Source: an uncultured delta proteobacterium (GTDB lineage Bacteria > Myxococcota_A > Polyangia > Polyangiales > JADJMO01). Taken from it: DNA of 48,732 bases. Shown one piece after another: positions 40,101 to 47,069 of this stretch (within the stretch, counting starts at the first letter, position 1; each line of letters begins with the position of its first letter). The DNA is taken from NCBI GenBank assembly GCA_903923175.1, contig CAIXWQ010000822.1, positions 1-48,732 on the forward strand. The letters run 5' to 3'. The notes under the pieces were generated by a model. That model saw only the letters and a list, made by a program, of their open reading frames with translations, did no database searches and was not told where the DNA came from. A program made the translations under genes and the position numbers.

Positions 40101-42835
40101 CCCTTGTCGCCGAGCACGTCGTCCGCGAAGCCCTGCAGCGCCTTCTTCGGTCCGACCTCGACGAACACCCGCGCGCCCTGCGCGTAGAGCGTCTGCAGCC
40201 CTTTGACGAACTGCACCGGCGCCGCCACCTGCTCGCCGAGCAGGTCGATCATCTGCGCGAGCGTGACGTCGGCCGGATAGAGCTCGCCGGTCACGTTGGC
40301 GACGATCGGCACCTTCGGCGTCGCGAGGCGCAGCCGCGCGAGCTGCACCTTGAGCGGCGCGCTCGCCGGCGCGACGATCTTCGTGTGGAAGGCGTGGCTC
40401 ACCGAGAGCATCACGACGGCCATGCGCGCCGCCTGGAGCTTCTCGACGGCCTCCTTGACCCCATCGGTGGAGCCGCCGATCACGACCTGCTTGTTGCTGT
40501 TGAGGTTCGCCGTCACCACGTAGCCGGTGACCGTCTTCAGGATCTCCTGGATCTTCTCCGAAGAGCCCACCGCCGCGGCCATGAGCCCGCAGTCGCCCAC
40601 CGCGACGTGGCTCATCTCCTTGCCGCGCGCGCTCACCGCCTCGAGCGCGTCGTCGAAGGGCAGGCACCCGGCCGCGACCAGCGCGCCGTACTCGCCGAGA
40701 CTGTGCCCCATGACCATGTCGGGGCGTACGCCGTAGGCGTCGAGCACCCGCGCGAGCGCGAGATCCACGGTGAGCACCGCGGGCTGCGTCACCGCCGTCT
40801 GCCGCAGCGCCTCCTCGGCGCCCTTCACCGCGTTTTCGTCCTTCGGATCGACGAAGACCAGCTCGCTCAGCGCCTTGCCGAGCAGCGGCGTCAGCTTGCG
40901 GTCGGCGTCCGCGAAGAGCTCGCGCACCAGCGGCTCGCGCTCGCGCAGCTCGCGGAGCATGTTCGCGTACTGCGAGCCCTGACCCGTGAAGAGGAACGCG
41001 ACCTTCGGCGCCGGGCCGGTCCCGCGGAACACGCCCTGCGCGCGCAGCGCCTTCCAAGCGTTGGGCGCGTTGGACTGCATCGCCGACTCGGCCTTCGCCG
41101 CCTTGGCGGCGAGCTCCGACGCGTCGCCGAAGTCGATCGCGATGCGCTCTTGCGCCTTCAGATCACGCTCCGCCGGCGCCGCGGGCTGCGGGGCGATACC
41201 CGCCTCGGCTTCCTTGCGCGCCCTCACGAGCCGCTGGAGAAGCTCCCCCTCGGTCGCGGCGCCGAGCACCAGAGCCCCACGCAGCGGCGCCTTCGCGGCA
41301 GCCTTCGCGCCCGCGCCCCCGTTCGCCAGCTGCTCCTTCGCCATCGCCTTCGCCCCCTCGCCGTCCGCCGTCGGCTCCGCGGAGAAGCCGCGTCCCCGCG
41401 GCTTGCTCGTGAGCCGCCCCGGCACGTGCTCCTCGAGCACCATGTGGAAGTTGGTGCCACCGAACCCGAACGCGCTCAGGCCCGCGGCGCGCACGCCCGA
41501 CGCCGGGCGCTCCCAAGGGCGCAGCTCGGTGTTCACGCGGAAGGGGGAGCGCGACCAGTCGTAGTTGGGATTCGGCTTCGCGTAGTTCAGGCTCGGCGGC
41601 AGCACCTTCTCGTGCAGCGCGAGCACCGCCTTGAGCAGCCCCGCCGCGCCGGCCGCGCTCTTCAGGTGGCCGATGTTCGACTTCACCGACCCGAGCGCCA
41701 CCGAGCCCGGGCGCAGCCCCGCGCCCAGCGTCTCCGAGAGTGCGTTGACCTCGACGACGTCGCCGACGGGCGTCGAGGTGCCGTGCGCCTCGATCATCAT
41801 CCCCTCGGAGGGCGCGACCCCCGCGGCCTTCCACGCGCGCTGCACCGCGAGCCTTTGCCCGATCGGGTTCGGCGCCGTGATCCCCTTGCCCTTGCCGTCG
41901 CTCGAGCCCGCCATCCCGCGCAGCACGGCGTAGATGCGATCGCCCGCCTTCTCCGCGTCCGCGAGGCGCTTGAGCACGAACAGCGCCGCGCCCTCGCCCA
42001 TCACGAAGCCGTCGGCGCCGTCGGCGAACGGGCGCGTGCCGGTGGCCGAGAGCGCGCCGATCTTCGAGAACTTCACGAACGTGCTGGCGCCCATGTTGCG
42101 GTCGACGCCGCCCGTGACCACCGCGTCGAACTCGCCCGCGACGAGCCCCTCGCGCGCGGCGCTGATCGCCGCCATCGCGGAGGCGCAGGCGGCGTCGCAG
42201 GTGAAGTTCGGCCCGCGCAGGTTGAAGACGTTGGCGATGCGACCGGCGATGCAGTTGGACAGCTCGCCCGGCATCGTGTCTTCGGTGATCGGCGGCAGCT
42301 CCTCGCCGATCCGCTGGTGGTACTCGGCGACGATCCGCGCCCGTGTCGCGGCCGGCAGCGCGCCGAACGCCGCGCCTTGCTCGAGCCAGCGCGCGAACTC
42401 GGGGAACGTCGCGCGGAACGACGTCCGGTAGTTCTTCTCGCCCCCCATCGCGTTGCCGAGGATCACCGCGGTGCGCTCGAGGTCGAGCGGACGATCGGGG
42501 TGCCCCGCGTCGATCAGCGCCGCGCGCGCGCACGCGACGGCCCACTTCTGCCCCTCGTCCATCGCCTCCGCGACGCGCGGCGGAATGGCGAGCTTCCACG
42601 CCGTCGGCTCCCACGGCGCGCTGCGCACCCAGCCGCCGATCTTGGAGTACGTCTTGTCCGGCGCGGCGTGATCGTCGTCGAAGTACAGCGTCGAATCCCA
42701 GCGATCGGCCGTCACGTCCGAGACGCTGTAGCGACCGCCTTTGACGTTCTCCCAGAAGGCGCCCGCGCTCGGGGCGTCCGGGAGGATGGCGCTGATGCCG
42801 ACGACGGCGATGGCTTGGTGGCTGGTGTCGTCCAT
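34121..42835 (-). CDS. Iterative type I polyketide/PfaA-like synthase: KS-AT-KS-ACP4-KR-DH
   Basis: This is a 2904-residue megasynthase. KS1 (~5-475) has Cys ~217 in DAACASAM, EAHGTSTP and SNIGHLKS. The AT (~612-930) has GHSLGEYGA and SHAFHTK. KS2 (~1030-1530) has Cys ~1274 in NSACASTT, with His in SHETYTPARGG and TKGFTGHP. Four carrier domains (~1636-2035) follow, joined by Ala/Pro linkers. Each carries LEADLG(I/V)DTVKQAEVF with Thr in the phosphopantetheine position (residues ~1670, 1778, 1884, 1990). The KR (~2070-2580) has VTGAAGSIT, FSSIAGRFG and a YSAAND active site. A hot-dog DH (~2600-2904) has FDHRIDGVAVLPG. No ER or thioesterase is seen. Order and KR loop resemble PUFA-type PfaA proteins. 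The product is unknown. Confidence 0.88.
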   Translation of the reverse strand: MDDTSHQAIAVVGISAILPDAPSAGAFWENVKGGRYSVSDVTADRWDSTLYFDDDHAAPDKTYSKIGGWVRSAPWEPTAWKLAIPPRVAEAMDEGQKWAVACARAALIDAGHPDRPLDLERTAVILGNAMGGEKNYRTSFRATFPEFARWLEQGAAFGALPAATRARIVAEYHQRIGEELPPITEDTMPGELSNCIAGRIANVFNLRGPNFTCDAACASAMAAISAAREGLVAGEFDAVVTGGVDRNMGASTFVKFSKIGALSATGTRPFADGADGFVMGEGAALFVLKRLADAEKAGDRIYAVLRGMAGSSDGKGKGITAPNPIGQRLAVQRAWKAAGVAPSEGMMIEAHGTSTPVGDVVEVNALSETLGAGLRPGSVALGSVKSNIGHLKSAAGAAGLLKAVLALHEKVLPPSLNYAKPNPNYDWSRSPFRVNTELRPWERPASGVRAAGLSAFGFGGTNFHMVLEEHVPGRLTSKPRGRGFSAEPTADGEGAKAMAKEQLANGGAGAKAAAKAPLRGALVLGAATEGELLQRLVRARKEAEAGIAPQPAAPAERDLKAQERIAIDFGDASELAAKAAKAESAMQSNAPNAWKALRAQGVFRGTGPAPKVAFLFTGQGSQYANMLRELREREPLVRELFADADRKLTPLLGKALSELVFVDPKDENAVKGAEEALRQTAVTQPAVLTVDLALARVLDAYGVRPDMVMGHSLGEYGALVAAGCLPFDDALEAVSARGKEMSHVAVGDCGLMAAAVGSSEKIQEILKTVTGYVVTANLNSNKQVVIGGSTDGVKEAVEKLQAARMAVVMLSVSHAFHTKIVAPASAPLKVQLARLRLATPKVPIVANVTGELYPADVTLAQMIDLLGEQVAAPVQFVKGLQTLYAQGARVFVEVGPKKALQGFADDVLGDKGDVLTLGTNHPKLGDVTSLNHALCGLYSRGLGTAAVEERAMSAAASALSASRAVATSELPGRPSASPSTSTSTGTGTAFGGGREAEIGRMFLQLLDRAGISGGVGGAGATSARREAPVITGAALGLPGTERIFDDGNVARILAGEQFIDVIPARLRRAMVDKHVTRLVKKEGQDPVFEIIDDVADVIKLAGRAGAFDLTAEYGVPADRASALDVTSRMAIAVAIDALRDAGIPLVPRYKRTTKGTYLPDGWSLPESMRDDTGIVFASAFPGINELVGDLDRFHEDHARRERLAELTSLRARLGPNDALGIELDRRVRELTEEIATKAFGYDRRFLFKVLAMGHSQLAEYIHARGPNTQINSACASTTQAITLAEDWIAAGRCRRVLVVAADDITSDRLLGWFGTGFLAAGAAATDESVSDAATPFDRRRHGMIVGMGAAGLVIESPESARERAVTPIGEVLATVTANSAFHGTRLDVEHITATMESLVRDAEERWGISRRQIATQLVFMSHETYTPARGGSAAAEITALRHVFGDLTDQIVIANTKGFTGHPMAAGLEDVIAVKALETGVVPKVPNYKEVDPDLGVLNLSKGGSYPIEFALRLAAGFGSQISMSLVHRTTLGARPSPSALGFQNRVADRAAYERWLAGVSGQASPQLEVVHHTLRVKDLGVAAHAQQQAQAPRKAMNEPPPRAPTPVSAPTPAAAPSPTAAPAPAATAATAARDEIAERVLALVTEKTGYPRDMLALDLDLEADLGIDTVKQAEVFATIRAAYDIPRDDAVKLRDYPTLGHVIGFVRSRRPDLGAHAAPAPAPAAAAVTTPAPGAAPAPATDEVTERVLALVTEKTGYPRDMLALDLDLEADLGVDTVKQAEVFATIRAAYDIPRDDTVKLRDYPTLGHVIGFVRSRRPDLAAVPAAAPSPAAAPGAAPAAAATSAADEVTERVLALVAEKTGYPRDMLELDLDLEADLGVDTVKQAEVFATIRQAYDIPRDDSIKLRDYPTLGHVIRFVHARRPDLVAVATATAAAVPPPAAAPAANPAAGVDEVAERVLALVAEKTGYPRDMLELDLDLEADLGVDTVKQAEVFATIRAAYDIPRDDSIKLRDYPTLGHVIRFVHTRRPDLAARRANADANANATPVPSPSPSAQTESSSGDQTRYPRRVPVPVLRPSLDVCRATGASLEGKRVVVMADAGGIADALVGALSAHGAQPLVVRDAPTRELLEARLAGWLAEGPIHGVYWLPALDAEGPLAAMDVARWRAAVHVRVKLAHATMRALYASLDAPGAFFVSATRLGGQHGYDAAGAQLPLGGAVTGFTKAIAREKPGALVKCVDFPVAADAAEIVASLVDETLRDPGAVEIGRKDGLRWTVGLAERPVQDASPSLPSGAGGGGKVFVVTGAAGSITSAITADLAAATGGTFFLLDRIPAPDRANPDLERVEGDREALKRDLYERLKARGERATPALVERELATLERALAAKRAMAAVESAGGKARWFSADLRDADAMTAVMAAIRAEAPRVDVLVHAGGLEISRLVPDKSADEFDLVFDAKAEGMFHLLRGLDGVELGALVVFSSIAGRFGNGGQTDYSAANDFLCKVASSLRSTRPGTRGVAIDWTAWASIGMASRGSIPKLMEAAGIEMLPPTVGIPVVRQELAREVGVGEVVLAGTLGMLLKERDEAGGVDVASFAATHPLRGPMLGHVTGMTVQDGLCVETTLDPAKQGFLFDHRIDGVAVLPGVMGVEAFAEVASLLLPGWSVSSVEDVEFAAPFKFYRDEPRTLTVHAVLEADGADVVARCTLLGKRVLPGQGEQTTEHYRARVRLGRHAPEADAVAAPKAPNGAGPADVVSGDIYRIYFHGPAYRVLERAWRVGDGAAALITHALPDNHHPAELPTLTAPRLIESCFQTAGIWEMGTSGKMGLPQHIDRVTTLRPLHEAGGPRLFAIAVPLEGEGGGYDARIVDEDGRVYVEVKGYRTVTLPVAVDAKLLEPLRSAMA
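36740..37930 (-). repeat. Four tandem carrier-domain repeats
   Basis: Four direct repeats of ~230 bp lie at about 36740-36965, 37055-37285, 37370-37605 and 37690-37930. Each encodes one carrier domain, separated by Ala/Pro-rich linkers. The two copies at 36740 and 37055 are nearly identical over >130 bp, pointing to recent duplication or gene conversion. Confidence 0.9.
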
Positions 42836-42896
42836 GACGGAGCCTCGGGAGTGGAACTCGGTGACGGAATCGGTCGCGGGGGGCGGGCCCTGGCGT

Positions 42897-44573
42897 TCAG
42901 CTCGGGCGCGTCTTGCCGTAGAGGGCGTCGCGCACCTGATCGAGGTCCTCGATCAGCCCGACCTGCCCGCGGTGGATGGCCTCGACGCCGAGCGCCTGGG
43001 CGAGCGGGCCGACGAGGCCGTCGTGCACGCCGCCGGCCCCGACCACCCAGCGCATCCCTTCGGAGACGACCTTGAGCGCGGCCTCGCGCGCGTAGATCCG
43101 CGAGAGCGCGGCGAGCGTCGGCGCGTCGAAGCGGCCGTCGGTCTTCGCGTTCAGCGTGCCGGCCGCGGCGCCCGCCGCGCGCTTGGCGAACGCGCCGGCG
43201 CACTCGGCCCACGCGATGAGCTCGCCGAGGCGGAGCAGCACGTGCTGGTGGCGCGTGAGGCGCGCCGCGCGGCTGCGCTCGAGCAGCTCGCCCATCGCGC
43301 GGAGCCCCTGCGCCGCGAGCAGCGCGCCGACGTTCGGGTGCTTGCCGTGCAGCGCGTCGAGCTCCTTCGCCCGCTCCGCGTAGTACTGGCCGCGCGTCTT
43401 GAGGTGGAGCTGCCACCGGTCGCGCGCGATGGTCATCTCGAGGATCTCGCTCGTCCCCTCGTAGATGGTCGTGATGCGTACGTCGCGCTTGTACTTCTCG
43501 ACCATGTACTCGTGGACGTAGCCGTAGCCGCCGAGCGCCTGGATCGAGGCCTCGGCCGCGGCGTTCCCCGCCTCCGACGACATGTACTTGGCGATCGCGC
43601 CCTCGGTGTTGAACTGCCCCTGCATGCCGTGGGCTCCGTCGATGAGCTCCGCCGTCTCCTCGATGCACGCGCGCCCGGCCTCGAGCTGCGCGATGCGCGG
43701 GATGATCAGCTTGTGCGTGTACCCCTGCTTCTCGGAGAGCGGCGAGCCGCCTTGCACGCGCTCGACCGAGTACGGGATCGCGCGGTCGAGCGCCCCCCAG
43801 CCGGCGCCGAGGCCGAACGACGCGACCATCACGCGCGTGTACCCGAACACCGCCTGCGCCTTCAGCAGCCCTTGCCCCTCGACGCCGCCGATCAGGCGAT
43901 CGGCGTCGACGTACACCTCGTCGAGCGTGAGCGGCGCGGTGTTGGAGAGTCGGATTCCGTGCTTCTCCTCGTGCGGGCCGGCCGAGAACCCCTCGGCCCC
44001 TTTCTCCACCACGAACCACGAGGGCCCGTCCGGGGTCGCCGCGAGGATCGTGTAGAAATCGGCGATGCTGCCGTTGCTGATCCACTGCTTGGAGCCGCTG
44101 ATGCGGTAGCCGACGACCTTGCCGTCCTCCTCGATGCGCGTGGCGACGGTCTTGATCGCGCCGAGGTCGCTGCCGGCCGAGGGCTCGGTCGCGCCGTACG
44201 CGACGAGCGCCCCCTCCTCCGCGATCTTCGTCAGCCACTTCTGCTGCTGCGCAGGGGTGCCGCCGACGCTGATGGGATCGCTGCCGAGGAAGGTCGCGAG
44301 CACCGAGGTCGCGACCCCGAGATCCACGTGCGCGAGCGCCTCGCAGGTGCGATAGACGTCGAAGGTGGAGCCGCCGAGGCCGGAGTGCTCGGCGGGCACG
44401 AACAGCAGCTGGATGCCGAGCTCGCTGCCGTACATCCGGCGGATGACCTCGAGCGGGACCTCGTCGGCGCGATCCCACGCGAGGAGCTTCTCGTCCGAGA
44501 GCTCGCGGTGGGCGAATTCCTTCAACGAGGAGAGCACGCTCTCCAGCGATTCCTTGTCGAGTCCTGCGGCCAT
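42897..44573 (-). CDS. Acyl-CoA dehydrogenase family protein
   Basis: This 558-residue flavoprotein starts at ATG 44573 (MAAGLDKESL) after GGGGAAG. It has FAD/substrate motifs VAYGATEPSAGSDLGAIKT and GSKQWISNGSIADFYT. The C-terminal helical domain has IQALGGYGYVHEYMVEKYKRDV and the catalytic Glu372 in TTIYEGTSEI. An extra ~150 residues follow, as in long ACADs with an added C-terminal domain. The family oxidises acyl-CoA to 2-enoyl-CoA with electron transfer to ETF. It is the first gene of the operon, 61 bp before the synthase, which lacks an enoyl reductase domain. It could adjust saturation of the product or prepare a starter unit; direction is unknown. Confidence 0.88.
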   Translation of the reverse strand: MAAGLDKESLESVLSSLKEFAHRELSDEKLLAWDRADEVPLEVIRRMYGSELGIQLLFVPAEHSGLGGSTFDVYRTCEALAHVDLGVATSVLATFLGSDPISVGGTPAQQQKWLTKIAEEGALVAYGATEPSAGSDLGAIKTVATRIEEDGKVVGYRISGSKQWISNGSIADFYTILAATPDGPSWFVVEKGAEGFSAGPHEEKHGIRLSNTAPLTLDEVYVDADRLIGGVEGQGLLKAQAVFGYTRVMVASFGLGAGWGALDRAIPYSVERVQGGSPLSEKQGYTHKLIIPRIAQLEAGRACIEETAELIDGAHGMQGQFNTEGAIAKYMSSEAGNAAAEASIQALGGYGYVHEYMVEKYKRDVRITTIYEGTSEILEMTIARDRWQLHLKTRGQYYAERAKELDALHGKHPNVGALLAAQGLRAMGELLERSRAARLTRHQHVLLRLGELIAWAECAGAFAKRAAGAAAGTLNAKTDGRFDAPTLAALSRIYAREAALKVVSEGMRWVVGAGGVHDGLVGPLAQALGVEAIHRGQVGLIEDLDQVRDALYGKTRPS

Positions 44574-45086
44574 CGATCTTCCCCGCTCCTCTCGCGTCCC
44601 GTCGAAACGGGCGTCCCTGGCAGCCGCCTCGGTAGGCGCGAGCCACCAAGCGCACAACGCCAAACGCGCGAATGACGCGCTCGCGCACTGGGGAATTCGG
44701 AATACCTCTCTGCGCTCGGTCGCTCGACCCGTCGCACGCGGCGAAGGCGCGAAGCGCGCTGCGCTCGACAAAGCCGCCGCGGAGCCTCGTGACGCGCGCG
44801 CCGCGCACGCGCGTTCGCACTCGGATTCGGCGAATACCGTAGGGGGGTCACCATCGACGCTGCGCGGCGTGGAATCCGTGTGCCGCGGCAAGTTCTCGCG
44901 GCCAGGCCTCGCGCGCCCGAGGCGATGGGCCGCCGCGCGTCGTCCGAGTGGCCATCAGCGTGACTGATTGCCAATCAGCGGAGAGGCGTTTCGCCTTCTC
45001 CGCCGGCGCGTCCGGCGCCGCCCGCCGCCGGCGCACCGCGGAGGCTCCGGCTCGCCGAGCCGCCTGCCGTCGTCTACGCTGCCCCG
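44574..45086. other. Divergent intergenic region upstream of the five-gene operon
   Basis: These 513 bases lie between the minus-strand operon and the plus-strand TerB-like gene. A dehydrogenase frame could extend upstream to 44891, but the added residues are Arg-rich and unlike the family. I see no gene here. The region holds two similar AT-richer elements, ATTCGGAATACC (44695-44706) and ATTCGGCGAATACC (44825-44838), and a perfect palindrome at 44964-44978. Confidence 0.6.
44964..44978. promoter_or_regulatory. Perfect 15-bp palindrome, putative operator
   Basis: CTGATTG-C-CAATCAG is a perfect dyad, AT-rich for this genome. It lies 391 bp upstream of the dehydrogenase start and 108 bp upstream of the TerB-like start. 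An 11-bp core copy (GATTGCCAATC) occurs at 47668-47678. It is a likely binding site for a dimeric regulator not encoded in the window. Confidence 0.45.
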
Positions 45087-45470
45087 ATGACGCCGCAAGA
45101 GAAGACGATCGTGAGGGCGCTGGTCGCGGTCGCGTGGGCCGACGGCGACATGCAGGCGCCAGAGGCCGGCGTGATCGAGGGGCTCCTCGCCGGCTTCGAC
45201 GCGTCGGACGAGGAGACCGCGGAGCTCGTCGAGTACGCGCGCTCCCCACGCACGCTCCGCGAGCTCGCGGTCGAGGGGCTCACCGACGACGACAAGGACA
45301 CCCTGCTGCGCAACGCGGCGCTGCTCGTGTGCGCGGACGGCGTCGAGACCGAGGGCGAGCGCGTCCTGCTCGCCCACCTCGCCGACGTGCTCGAGGTCGG
45401 CGAGGCCGAGCGCGCCGAAATCATCCTCTCGGTGCGCGGCGGCCTGGGCGACGTCCGACGCGGCTTTTAG
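45087..45470 (+). CDS. TerB-like protein
   Basis: This 127-residue, very acidic all-helical protein matches the TerB/tellurite-resistance fold. It has two similar halves, VRALVAVAWADGDMQAPEAGVIEGLL and the second half around LLVCADGVETEGERVLL, each with an acidic A-D-G motif that binds metal in TerB proteins. There is no signal or membrane segment. No other ter genes are nearby, so the name does not imply tellurite resistance. It precedes the PLP enzyme by 78 bp and could share a transcript with it. Confidence 0.78.
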   Translation: MTPQEKTIVRALVAVAWADGDMQAPEAGVIEGLLAGFDASDEETAELVEYARSPRTLRELAVEGLTDDDKDTLLRNAALLVCADGVETEGERVLLAHLADVLEVGEAERAEIILSVRGGLGDVRRGF

Positions 45471-45548
45471 CGGGTAGGGAGCCCCGGCGCGGGGGATCGC
45501 CGGGATCGCCCCCGGCGGGCCGGCCAAGTGCTGGTAGGCTCCCTCGCG

Positions 45549-47069
45549 ATGACCGATCGGATCCGCATCCCTGCGGTCGGCCGCGACCACGACGACATCC
45601 TGAAGTCGATGGAGGCCTTCCGCGCCGGCGACGCCGACTGGCGCGACGGGCGCACCTGGAGCCTCGTCTACTACGCGGGGGAGAAGCACCATCGGCTGCT
45701 CAAGCAGGCGAGCGAGCTGTTCTTCACCGAGAACGCGCTCAACCCGATGGCCTTCCGCAGCCTCAAGCGGATGGAGGCCGAGGTCGTCCAGATGGCGGCC
45801 TCGATGCTCCACGGGCCGCTGGGGCACGCGCCTGGCGAGGGGTGCGTCGGCACGCTCACCACCGGCGGCACCGAGTCGGTGCTGATGGCCGTCAAGGCCG
45901 CGCGTGACCGCGCCCGCGCCAAGAAGCCGTGGATCCGCAGGCCCGAGATCGTCGCGCCTTCGACCATCCACGTCGCGCTCGACAAGGCGGCGCACTACTT
46001 CGGGATGAAGGTCCGCTTCGTCGACGTGGGCCCCGATTTCCGGGCCGATCCGCGCGCGATGGAGCGGAAGATCAACCGCAACACGGTGCTGATCTGCGCG
46101 TCCGCGCCGCAGTACCCGCACGGCGTCGTCGATCCGATCGAGGAGATCGGCGCCATCGCGGAGGCGCGCGGGATCCCGTTCCACGTCGACGCCTGCATCG
46201 GCGGCTTCGTGCTCCCGTGGGTCGAGAAGCTCGGCTTCCCCGTCCCCGTGTTCGACTTCCGGGTGCCGGGCGTCACCTCGATGTCGGCGGACGTGCACAA
46301 GTACGGCTTCGCGGCGAAGGGCGCCTCGGTCGTGCTCTACCGCGACATGAGCTACCTGCGGCACCAGTTCTTCGTGTCGACCGACTGGTCCGGCGGCATC
46401 TACGCCTCGCCGAGCATGACCGGCACGCGCGCCGGCGGGCCGATCGCGGCGGCCTGGGCGTCGCTGGTGGCGATGGGCGAGGAGGGGTTCCTCGACCACA
46501 CGCGCCGCGCGATGACCGCCGCCAGGCGGCTGCAGGAGGGGCTCGCGCAGATCCCGGAGGTCACGGTCTTCGGCAAACCCGACGCGACGATCGTCTCCTG
46601 GGGGGCCAGGCGCGCGGCGAGCGAGGGGGGCGTCAACCTCTTCGCGATCGCCGATCGCCTGCAATCCAAGGGGTGGAGCGTCGATCGGCAGCAGAACCCG
46701 CCGAGCATCCACTGCACGGTCACGTCGAACCACGAAGCGGTGATCGACGACTACCTGCGTGACGTGCGCGAGGCCGTGGAGCACGTGGTCGCGCACCCCG
46801 AGCTCGGGGCCAGCGGCAACGCGGCGATGTACGGGATGATGGCGAAGGTGCCGTTCCGCGCGCTCGTGAAGAAGAGCGTGATGCAGGTGATGGAGGCGCT
46901 CTACGGCACCTCGATCGAGCCGCCGGATCCGGACAAGCTCGGCGAGGCCGACGCGAGCCCGCTCATGAAGGTGATCAACAAGTACGGTGGCACCATCGAC
47001 GCCGTGCTCGAGAAGGTCGACGCCGCCCGCGGCAAGGTGCTCGGCAAGCGCCCGGGGTCGCGCGCATGA
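45549..47069 (+). CDS. PLP-dependent lyase, sphingosine-1-phosphate lyase-like (group II decarboxylase family)
   Basis: This 506-residue protein is of the size of soluble bacterial sphingosine-1-phosphate lyases. Motifs are GTLTTGGTESVLMAVKAARD, VDACIGGFVLPW, the PLP Lys251 in SMSADVHKYGFAAKG, and FFVSTDWSGGIYASPSMTGTRAGG, which closely follows the eukaryotic enzyme. It should cleave a phosphorylated long-chain base, or a related substrate, to an aldehyde and phosphoethanolamine. The eukaryotic membrane anchor is absent. Many myxobacteria make sphingolipids, so a role in their turnover is plausible. ATG 45549 is chosen over GTG 45528 by similarity of the N-terminus. Its stop overlaps the next start (ATGA). 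Confidence 0.83.
   Translation: MTDRIRIPAVGRDHDDILKSMEAFRAGDADWRDGRTWSLVYYAGEKHHRLLKQASELFFTENALNPMAFRSLKRMEAEVVQMAASMLHGPLGHAPGEGCVGTLTTGGTESVLMAVKAARDRARAKKPWIRRPEIVAPSTIHVALDKAAHYFGMKVRFVDVGPDFRADPRAMERKINRNTVLICASAPQYPHGVVDPIEEIGAIAEARGIPFHVDACIGGFVLPWVEKLGFPVPVFDFRVPGVTSMSADVHKYGFAAKGASVVLYRDMSYLRHQFFVSTDWSGGIYASPSMTGTRAGGPIAAAWASLVAMGEEGFLDHTRRAMTAARRLQEGLAQIPEVTVFGKPDATIVSWGARRAASEGGVNLFAIADRLQSKGWSVDRQQNPPSIHCTVTSNHEAVIDDYLRDVREAVEHVVAHPELGASGNAAMYGMMAKVPFRALVKKSVMQVMEALYGTSIEPPDPDKLGEADASPLMKVINKYGGTIDAVLEKVDAARGKVLGKRPGSRA

Noticed and set aside
34307-43075. A 2922-codon open frame on the plus strand opposite the synthase gene
   Set aside because: It is a GC-driven antisense shadow: low-complexity Arg/Ala/Asp/His-rich sequence with no domain, while the minus strand has a full set of KS, AT, ACP, KR and DH motifs.
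45087-45470. Tellurite-resistance operon
   Set aside because: Only one TerB-like protein is present, with no TerC, TerD or TerA neighbours; TerB folds occur in many contexts.
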